DNA from: Gammaproteobacteria bacterium | GTDB taxonomy: Bacteria; Pseudomonadota; Gammaproteobacteria; Magnimaribacterales; TMED112 | Length of the DNA stretch: 5,991 nucleotides | NCBI GenBank assembly: GCA_002727535.1 | Contig: PBXH01000003.1 | Span: 14,784-20,774 of the forward strand | Direction: 5' to 3' | Shown: in pieces, positions 1 to 5,157 of the stretch | How positions within the stretch are numbered: the first letter of the stretch is position 1 | How the letters are laid out: the number at the start of each line of letters is the position of its first letter | The notes under the pieces: model-generated | What the model was told of the DNA's origin: nothing | What the model saw: only the letters and a program-made list of their open reading frames with translations | The model's database searches: none | Program-made: the position numbers and the translations under genes

Positions 1-259
1 GCTAAAAAATTTGGACAATCTTAAAAAAATGCAGTATGTTAAGCGCATTGAAGAAATTTTAATTAATGTCCCTAAGGTAAAAATAAAGTCTTCTGAGGTT
101 AAAAAATTTCAAAATGGCTCTCAAGTTGAAAGCCAAAAAATAGAGAAAATAGGAAAATATTTAGTTTTTCATGAAGACAAATTTTTAGGTTTAGGTGAAA
201 TTGATGAGACTTTTTGCATAAAACCGTTAAAAGTTTTATCAAATAGGAGAAAAAAATAA
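1..259 (+). CDS. truB: tRNA pseudouridine-55 synthase TruB, C-terminal fragment (cut by left edge)
   Basis: The frame is open from base 2 to the TAA at 257-259, giving 85 residues with no real start in the window, so this is the tail of a gene beginning upstream. TruB makes pseudouridine-55 in the T-loop of tRNA in the cytoplasm. The catalytic domain with its Asp is not in the window. What remains matches the C-terminal PUA-like/TruB-C region: an FQNGSQVE stretch corresponds to the FKNGNPV of E. coli TruB, followed by KFLGLGEID and a basic tail ending NRRKK, which parallels KFIGMGEID in the family. The downstream rpsO-pnp order strongly supports the call. A TTG at 11-13 is an internal Leu codon, not a start. 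The gene ends 2 nt before rpsO and its last codons contain the rpsO ribosome binding site, so the two are probably translationally coupled. Confidence 0.88.
   Translation, partial: LKNLDNLKKMQYVKRIEEILINVPKVKIKSSEVKKFQNGSQVESQKIEKIGKYLVFHEDKFLGLGEIDETFCIKPLKVLSNRRKK
245..249 (+). promoter_or_regulatory. Ribosome binding site of rpsO inside the truB tail
   Basis: An AGGAG core lies 12 nt before the rpsO ATG at 262, within the last codons of truB and followed by an A-rich run. It is the clearest Shine-Dalgarno sequence in the window; the other genes have weak or no such motif. The spacing is a little long, but an A-rich spacer is common upstream of highly expressed genes. Confidence 0.65.
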
Positions 260-261
260 AT

Positions 262-531
262 ATGAGCTTAACTAAAGAAGAAGCACAAGAAGTTATAGAG
301 AAATTCGGAAAGAATGACAAGGACACTGGTTCAACAGAAGTACAAGTAGCTCTGTTGACAAGAAGAATTGAGGATTTGCAAGAACATTTCAAAAATCATA
401 AGAAAGACAATCATTCAAGAACAGGTTTGATGCAGATTGTTAGTGACCGAAAGAAATTATTAGAATATCTAAAGAAGAAGGACCTTACTTCTTATCAAAA
501 GCTCATCAAAGATTTAAATTTAAGAGATTAA
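262..531 (+). CDS. rpsO: 30S ribosomal protein S15
   Basis: Primary 16S rRNA-binding protein of the small subunit platform. It binds the three-way junction of helices 20-22 and forms an intersubunit bridge. The product is 89 residues, the same as E. coli S15, and aligns end to end without gaps by eye. Diagnostic stretches are DTGSTEVQVALLT at residues 21-33, containing Thr22, Gly23 and Gln28, and HKKDNHSR at 46-53, containing Asp49, His51 and Ser52 of the rRNA-binding surface. KKLLEYLKKKD follows near residues 64-74. The STEVQ version rather than SPEVQ favours a gammaproteobacterial origin. The ATG is 2 nt after the truB stop and the TAA is 1 nt before pnp, so it sits in a truB-rpsO-pnp operon. 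The S15 autoregulatory pseudoknot known from E. coli would have to form inside truB coding sequence; I cannot confirm it. Confidence 0.98.
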   Translation: MSLTKEEAQEVIEKFGKNDKDTGSTEVQVALLTRRIEDLQEHFKNHKKDNHSRTGLMQIVSDRKKLLEYLKKKDLTSYQKLIKDLNLRD

Positions 532-532
532 T

Positions 533-2599
533 ATGAATAAAATTATAAGAAAAGAGATCCCTATGGGGTCGAAAACTCTAGTATTAGAAACTGGAAAAAT
601 AGCAAGACAAGCAAGTGCATCAGTTATTGCTTCAATGGGTAATACAGTAGTAATGTGTGCAGTTGTAACAAAGACTGATAATGAAAAAAGAGATTTTTTC
701 CCTTTGAGTGTTCACTATAGTGAAAAAACTTATTCTGCTGGTAAAATTCCAGGCGGATATTTCAAAAGAGAAGGTAGACCTACTGAAGTTGAAACATTAA
801 CTTCTAGATTAATAGACAGACCGTTAAGACCACTTTTTCCAGATTTTTTTAAAGAAGAAGTACAAGTTAATTGTATGTTGTTGTCTTTAGACAAAGAAAA
901 TCCGCCAGATGTGGTTGCCATGTTAGCTGCTTCAGCAGCAATGTCTATTGCTGATGTGCCATTCATGGGACCAATTGCTGGAGCAAGGGTAGGCTTTATT
1001 GAAGATGAATATGTATTGAACCCATCTTTTGAGATGTTAAATAATTCAGATTTAGATATGGTTATAGCAGGATCAGAAAATGCTGTTCTTATGGTTGAAT
1101 CGGATGCAAATGAATTAAGTGAGGATCTAATGATAGGCGGCATCCTTTTTGCTCATCAAGAAATGAAACCAGTTATAAATGCTATTCAAGATTTTGCTCA
1201 TGAAGTATTACCTGAAAGATCTGAACATAAAAATAAATATGCAGATGAAGAAAAACAAGCATTTGATGAGGTAAACTCAAAATTTAGAACAGATATTGTT
1301 GATGCTTTCACTACTACAAATAAAAAAGAGAGAAGTGAAAAAATTAGCGCCATTCAAGACAAACTAGTCGAAAGCTTAGACGAAGAACTACACGATCTTC
1401 ACCTTAAACAATTCAAAGAAGTTGAAAAAGACGTCGTAAGAGGGAATATCTTAAATGACCAAAAAAGAATAGATGGAAGAGGAATGACAGAAGTTAGAGA
1501 TATAAATATAGAAACTAATTTTTTACCTTCCGTTCATGGCTCAGCACTCTTTACTAGAGGCGAAACACAAGCAATTGTAACAACAACATTAGGTTCAGGA
1601 AGAGACGTCCAAACTGTAGACGCACTTCAAGGAGAGATAAAAGATAATTTTATGCTTCATTATAATTTTCCAAGCTATAGTGTTGGTGAATTAGGTTTTC
1701 CTATGGGTCCAAAAAGAAGAGAAATAGGACATGGAGCTCTTGCAAAGAGATCTTTAAAGTTTGCAGTACCGAGTTTAGAAGATTTTCCTTATGCCATTAG
1801 AGTTGTAAGTGAGATAACTGAATCAAATGGTTCAAGCTCAATGGCTTCTGTTTGTGGCGGAAGTCTTGCACTTATGGCCGCAGGCGTACCAATTAAAGAA
1901 AATGTCGCTGGAGTAGCAATGGGACTGATAAAAGAAGAGGATAAATATGAAGTTCTTACCGATATTTTGGGAGATGAAGATCATCTAGGAGATATGGATT
2001 TTAAAGTTGCTGGAACTAAGAATGGTGTGACAGGTCTTCAGATGGATATAAAAATAGAAGGTATTAATGAAGAAATACTTGAAAAAGCATTAATGCAAGC
2101 AAAAGAAGCCAGAATGCATATTTTAGAAAAAATGGATGCAGTTCTTTCTGCACCACTTGAGCTGACAAGTCTTGCTCCCTCCTTCACTAAATTTAGCGTC
2201 CATAAAGACAAAGTAAAAGTTGTCATTGGTAAAGGTGGATCAACAATCAAAGGCTTACAAGAGGAGTTTGGTGTAACAATTGAGCTTCAAGATACTGGTG
2301 AAGTCAGTGTATTTGCTGAAAATAAAGAAATTGCTGAGAAAGCAAAAGAAAAAATAGAATTACTGTGTGCTGAACCTGAGGAAGGCAAGATATATGAGGG
2401 AGTGGTAGCCAAAGTTGTTGAATTTGGTGCATTCATAACGATCATGCCAGGAAAAGACGGATTATTGCATATATCGCAATTCAAAGAAGATTTTGAGCAT
2501 TTAACAGATGTAATAAATGAAGGAGATTCTATTAAAGTTAAGCTTGTTGAAGTCGGCAGGCAGGGAAGGCTTAAATTAGAATTTGCTGATTCAGAATAA
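533..2599 (+). CDS. pnp: Polynucleotide phosphorylase (polyribonucleotide nucleotidyltransferase)
   Basis: Phosphorolytic 3'-5' exoribonuclease that releases nucleoside diphosphates, acts as a homotrimer, and in proteobacteria often joins the RNA degradosome. The 688 residues are slightly shorter than the 711 of E. coli. Order of parts: first RNase PH domain (about 10-145) with FKREGRP at 77-83 and SRLIDRPLRPLFP at 91-103; all-helical linker (about 240-305); second RNase PH domain (about 311-545) with KRIDGRG at 311-317, GSALFTRGETQ at 336-346, the phosphate-site SNGSSSMASVCG at 431-442 and GDEDHLGDMDFK around 480-491; KH domain with VIGKGGSTIK at 564-573; S1 domain from about 619 with FGAFITIMPGKDGLLHISQ. 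Asp481 and Asp487 correspond to the metal-binding catalytic aspartates, so the enzyme looks active. It stops shortly after S1, so any C-terminal tail is minimal. The ATG at 533 is 1 nt after rpsO, with a weak AAGAG at 522-526. Its 3' end overlaps the convergent ctlX gene by 9 bp. Confidence 0.98.
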   Translation: MNKIIRKEIPMGSKTLVLETGKIARQASASVIASMGNTVVMCAVVTKTDNEKRDFFPLSVHYSEKTYSAGKIPGGYFKREGRPTEVETLTSRLIDRPLRPLFPDFFKEEVQVNCMLLSLDKENPPDVVAMLAASAAMSIADVPFMGPIAGARVGFIEDEYVLNPSFEMLNNSDLDMVIAGSENAVLMVESDANELSEDLMIGGILFAHQEMKPVINAIQDFAHEVLPERSEHKNKYADEEKQAFDEVNSKFRTDIVDAFTTTNKKERSEKISAIQDKLVESLDEELHDLHLKQFKEVEKDVVRGNILNDQKRIDGRGMTEVRDINIETNFLPSVHGSALFTRGETQAIVTTTLGSGRDVQTVDALQGEIKDNFMLHYNFPSYSVGELGFPMGPKRREIGHGALAKRSLKFAVPSLEDFPYAIRVVSEITESNGSSSMASVCGGSLALMAAGVPIKENVAGVAMGLIKEEDKYEVLTDILGDEDHLGDMDFKVAGTKNGVTGLQMDIKIEGINEEILEKALMQAKEARMHILEKMDAVLSAPLELTSLAPSFTKFSVHKDKVKVVIGKGGSTIKGLQEEFGVTIELQDTGEVSVFAENKEIAEKAKEKIELLCAEPEEGKIYEGVVAKVVEFGAFITIMPGKDGLLHISQFKEDFEHLTDVINEGDSIKVKLVEVGRQGRLKLEFADSE

Positions 2600-3490
2600 T
2601 TCCGACAACATACATCTAGCAGATCCACCACCAAATTTTTCAATTGTGGAAAGTTCTGTATAAATAAATTTTTTATAAAATTTATTAAGCTTAGTTATTT
2701 GTTCTTGGTTATAAGAACCATGCGCTCTTTTTGACATAACGAGCATTAGGTTTCCATTGTTATCGCAAACTTCAAGACAATTCCCACAAAAGTTCATGAT
2801 TTGATCTTTAGTAATTTCTACGACTTCATGATGTCTGTTAGCCATTTCTTTTACCTTTTCTCTATACTCCTCTTTAATCACTTCAAAACAAATACCTATA
2901 ACTTCAGTTCCTACATACATTAAAACGTCAGTATGATAGATCGGATCTCCGGTATGACTCTGAGTTTCAAATAAAACTAATTCATATTCATTTTTTTCAC
3001 ACCATCTTTTAGTCAATTCAGGATTAGTTCGAGGAGAGGATGTTGCATAAACAATTCTATTCGTTCTATCAAAAACCATGCTACTTGTTGATTCTAGAAA
3101 TATGTCTTGTTCTTCATAATTGCTTAGATCATCTGTAATTCGATACTCTTTCTTTAAAAAATCTATCATTTCAGGTGTTTTTTCCTTTCTTCTATTTTCA
3201 GCTCTCATACTAAATATTTGCATGGTTTTTTCTTCAAAAGTTATAAACCAATTTGGGAAAATATGATCAGGACATCCTTTTATCCCTTTAAGTGTTGTTA
3301 CTTTTACACCACTATCCTTGAGAGCTAGATGAAAATTTTTGAATTCTTTAATAGCATTATCCAGGATTTTTTCTTTACTCATCACTTTTTCTTCAATTTG
3401 GTAATGATTACTTTCTAAGGTTTGTGGATTCATATAAAATTCGCCAGGTTCTACCATGAAAATATGGTTTGTTGATTGTTTTTGTTTCAT
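2591..3490 (-). CDS. ctlX: CtlX-family citrulline/arginine-type hydrolase (amidinotransferase fold)
   Basis: A 299-residue member of the guanidino-group-modifying superfamily (arginine deiminase, dimethylargininase, amidinotransferase; five-bladed pentein fold). The CtlX group is linked to hydrolysis of citrulline to ornithine, CO2 and ammonia. Visible landmarks are an N-terminal FMVEPGEFYMNPQT (11-24); CPDHIFPNWF (73-82) with the substrate-region Asp75; FLESTSSMVFDR (131-142) with Glu133 where the family has an LEGTGS-like motif; YHTDVLMYVG (185-194) with the likely catalytic His186 and adjacent Asp188; and GGGSARCMLSE (287-297) with the likely nucleophile Cys293. Core catalytic residues are therefore present. 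The ATG is at 3490; Met12 is a less likely start because the N-terminus already fits the family. There is no strong Shine-Dalgarno. It is divergent from ornithine aminotransferase, which fits ornithine as product. Alternatives within the fold are arginine deiminase or dimethylarginine hydrolase activity; the superfamily is sure, the exact substrate is inferred. Confidence 0.85.
   Translation of the reverse strand: MKQKQSTNHIFMVEPGEFYMNPQTLESNHYQIEEKVMSKEKILDNAIKEFKNFHLALKDSGVKVTTLKGIKGCPDHIFPNWFITFEEKTMQIFSMRAENRRKEKTPEMIDFLKKEYRITDDLSNYEEQDIFLESTSSMVFDRTNRIVYATSSPRTNPELTKRWCEKNEYELVLFETQSHTGDPIYHTDVLMYVGTEVIGICFEVIKEEYREKVKEMANRHHEVVEITKDQIMNFCGNCLEVCDNNGNLMLVMSKRAHGSYNQEQITKLNKFYKKFIYTELSTIEKFGGGSARCMLSELF
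2663..2686. repeat. Perfect 10-bp A/T-only inverted repeat inside the ctlX 3' end
   Basis: AATAAATTTT (2663-2672) is followed by a 4-nt loop TTAT and the exact reverse complement AAAATTTATT (2677-2686). It starts 64 nt after the pnp stop codon, within ctlX codons for a Lys/Phe/Tyr-rich helix. It contains no G or C and is not followed by a T-run on the + strand, so it is not a standard terminator. It may simply reflect AT-rich coding sequence. Confidence 0.4.
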
Positions 3491-3501
3491 ATTTTTATAC
3501 T
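3472..3501 (+). promoter_or_regulatory. Candidate sigma-70-type promoter for rocD
   Basis: TTGATT at 3472-3477 (4 of 6 to the -35 consensus) and TATACT at 3496-3501 (5 of 6 to the -10 consensus) are 18 bp apart. Transcription would start near 3508, giving a leader of roughly 29 nt before the rocD GTG. The -35 lies within the first codons of ctlX. In AT-rich DNA such matches occur by chance, so this is a candidate only. Confidence 0.4.
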
Positions 3502-3526
3502 AGTAGTAATAGATCTTTAATATTAG
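3500..3526. promoter_or_regulatory. Imperfect inverted repeat, possible shared operator of ctlX and rocD
   Basis: CTAGTAGTAA (3500-3509) pairs with TTAATATTAG (3517-3526) at 8 of 10 positions around a 7-nt spacer. An AGATCT palindrome (3511-3516) sits exactly at the midpoint of the 46-bp gap between the two start codons. The repeat lies between and touches both candidate -10 boxes, the position expected of an operator for a divergent pair. No regulator gene is in the window. An Lrp/AsnC-type amino acid-responsive regulator would fit the function but is only a guess. Confidence 0.3.
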
Positions 3527-3554
3527 AATATCTCCAGTGATAAATGATATTCAA
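3525..3554 (-). promoter_or_regulatory. Candidate sigma-70-type promoter for ctlX
   Basis: Read on the - strand, TTGAAT (3554-3549) and TATTCT (3530-3525) are separated by 18 bp. Each matches the consensus at four or more of six positions. Transcription would start near 3518, leaving a leader of about 28 nt before the ctlX ATG. The -35 lies within the first codons of rocD. Confidence is limited by the AT-rich background. Confidence 0.33.
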
Positions 3555-4754
3555 AATAATCTAATAAAAAAAGAGTCAATATTTGGGCCTGACAACTATA
3601 AACCACTACCAGTAGTTCTATCGAGAGCAAAAGGTGTTTGGGCTTGGGATGTAAATGAAAAAAAATATTTAGACATGATGTCAGGTTATTCTGCTGTAAG
3701 TCATGGACACGCACATCCAGAATTATTGAGGGTCTTCCATGAACAATCGAGCAAATTATCACTTACATCAAGAGCATTCTATACAGATACATTAGGACCA
3801 TATTTAGAAACAATTACAAAAATGAGTGGGTTTGAGATGTGTTTACCTATGAACTCTGGAGCTGAAGCTGTTGAAACAGCAATAAAATCTTCAAGAAGAT
3901 GGGCTTATAGAACCAAGAAAGTGGAACCTAATAAAGCTGAAATTATTGTAGCTGAAGGAAACTTTCATGGCAGAACTACAACAATAATTAGTTTTTCGAC
4001 AGATGAAAATTCTAGACATGACTTTGGTCCTCACACTCCAGGTTTTGTAACAGTGAAATATGGATGCTCAAAATCATTAGAAGACGCAATAAATAAAAAT
4101 ACAGCTGCAGTTCTAATAGAACCAATTCAAGGTGAAGCTGGAATAGTAGTCCCACCTGAAAATTACTTGCCTGATGTTAGAGAAATCTGCTCAAAACATA
4201 ATGTGCTAATGATTCTCGATGAAATTCAATCTGGATTAGGTAGAACAGGAAAACTTTTTGCATATCATCATTCCAATATACAGCCTGATGGATTGATATT
4301 AGGCAAAGCATTGGGCGGTGGCTTTATGCCTGTTTCATGTTTTTTATCTTCAGAAGAAGTATTGCATTGGATGAATCCTGGATCACATGGTTCAACGTTT
4401 GGAGGAAATCCTCTTGCCGCTGCTATAGCAAAACGATCTATTGAGCTACTTGAAGAAGATGGATTGATTGAAAATAGCAGAATTATGGGCGACTATTTTA
4501 AGGAATCATTATTAAGTTTTAATTCCAAGATTATTAAAGAAATAAGAGGAAAAGGTCTTTGGCTCGGTGTTGAAATTGATCCTGATTATGTTTCAGGCAA
4601 AGATTTATCCAAAATGTGTTTGGACGCCGGGATTCTTTGTAAAGAAACTCATGAAACAACAATCAGATATGCTCCACCATTAGTAATCTCAAAAGAAGAA
4701 TTAGATTGGGGGATAAATAAGATCAAAGAAGTATTCACCAAAATAACTAATTAA
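3537..4754 (+). CDS. rocD: Ornithine aminotransferase (ornithine--oxo-acid transaminase)
   Basis: PLP-dependent class III aminotransferase of the cytoplasm. It converts ornithine and 2-oxoglutarate to glutamate 5-semialdehyde and glutamate, feeding proline/glutamate metabolism. The 405 residues match the family's usual length. Visible landmarks are FGPDNYKPLPVV (16-27) with Tyr21; SGYSAVSHGHAHP (49-61) with Tyr51; NSGAEAVETAIK (106-117), the PLP-phosphate region; GNFHGRT (141-147) with Arg146, matching the carboxylate-binding Arg of human OAT; EPIQGEAGIVVP (195-206) with Glu200, matching the OAT gate Glu; LDEIQSGLGRTGK (227-239) with Asp228 for the pyridine nitrogen; LGKALGGGFMP (255-265) with Schiff-base Lys257; and RYAPPLV (377-383). 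The Tyr pair and gate Glu separate it from acetylornithine and GABA aminotransferases. The start is a GTG at 3537, supported by alignment of the N-terminus; there is no clear Shine-Dalgarno. It is divergent from ctlX with a 46-bp gap and lies 16 nt upstream of the GtrA gene. Confidence 0.94.
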   Translation: MINDIQNNLIKKESIFGPDNYKPLPVVLSRAKGVWAWDVNEKKYLDMMSGYSAVSHGHAHPELLRVFHEQSSKLSLTSRAFYTDTLGPYLETITKMSGFEMCLPMNSGAEAVETAIKSSRRWAYRTKKVEPNKAEIIVAEGNFHGRTTTIISFSTDENSRHDFGPHTPGFVTVKYGCSKSLEDAINKNTAAVLIEPIQGEAGIVVPPENYLPDVREICSKHNVLMILDEIQSGLGRTGKLFAYHHSNIQPDGLILGKALGGGFMPVSCFLSSEEVLHWMNPGSHGSTFGGNPLAAAIAKRSIELLEEDGLIENSRIMGDYFKESLLSFNSKIIKEIRGKGLWLGVEIDPDYVSGKDLSKMCLDAGILCKETHETTIRYAPPLVISKEELDWGINKIKEVFTKITN

Positions 4755-4770
4755 GAACAAGTTATTTCAG

Positions 4771-5157
4771 ATGATTTTAAAAATAATTAAATATGCTGGC
4801 ACAAATGGAGTTGCATTTGTAGCTGATTTTACTTTGTTATTGATTCTAGATTACTTTCTCAATTTTGATAGAGCTTATATTGCCGGATTTTGTTATTTGC
4901 TTGGAACATGCGTTAGTTTTGTTCTTGCCAAAAATTTTGTATTTGGGAGAGGTTGGATGGCCGATAAGCCTGTAATTGAATTTTCTGCATATTTTTTAGG
5001 AGGTGTCATGGGTGCTGTCATCACTGCATTTATGTTTTATGTTTCAGTTCAATTAGGAATTACAAATATTCTTATACAAAAAATTATAGCGACACCAATA
5101 GCTTTCCTTATTGTCTTCCTATATAGAAATTTCATAGTATTTAATGATGGTAAGTGA
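4771..5157 (+). CDS. GtrA-family small membrane protein
   Basis: A 128-residue integral membrane protein with four predicted helices, at about 7-28, 35-57, 70-92 and 101-120. The N-terminal ILKIIKYAGTNGVAFVADF resembles the family's first helix. The repeated half-motifs SFVLAKNFVF (49-58) and FLYRNFIVF (116-124) match the two 'F-x-x-N/R-x-x-x-F' loop ends typical of GtrA-like proteins (Pfam GtrA). Family members are associated with cell-surface polysaccharide modification. The best known, GtrA of Shigella phages, is thought to flip undecaprenyl-phosphate-glucose; many others have no assigned substrate. No glycosyltransferase partner is adjacent here, so the substrate is unknown. ATG at 4771 lies 16 nt after the rocD stop with no evident Shine-Dalgarno. 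The 3' end overlaps the next gene by 11-14 nt, suggesting translational coupling. Confidence 0.85.
   Translation: MILKIIKYAGTNGVAFVADFTLLLILDYFLNFDRAYIAGFCYLLGTCVSFVLAKNFVFGRGWMADKPVIEFSAYFLGGVMGAVITAFMFYVSVQLGITNILIQKIIATPIAFLIVFLYRNFIVFNDGK

Noticed and set aside
11..259. A separate small gene starting at the TTG at 11.
   Set aside because: The frame is open to the window edge and the product matches the C-terminus of TruB; TTG is an internal Leu codon.
99..392. 97-codon open frame on the - strand.
   Set aside because: It lies opposite truB and rpsO, has no family resemblance, and is a low-complexity Ser/Phe/Leu-rich antisense frame.
730..1143. 137-codon open frame on the - strand.
   Set aside because: Fully antisense to conserved RNase PH domain 1 codons of pnp; Ser-rich shadow translation.
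2038..2643. Two - strand open frames (2038-2250 and 2287-2643) opposite the pnp C-terminal half.
   Set aside because: Both are antisense to KH and S1 domain codons, and the second also conflicts with the ctlX frame.
2621..2650. TCCAC ... GTGGA short inverted repeat as a terminator for pnp.
   Set aside because: Only 5 bp with a long loop and no T-run, and it lies in the codons for the Gly-rich active-site end of ctlX.
3523..3762. 79-codon open frame on the - strand overlapping the rocD start.
   Set aside because: Antisense to conserved rocD N-terminal codons, with no recognisable protein features.
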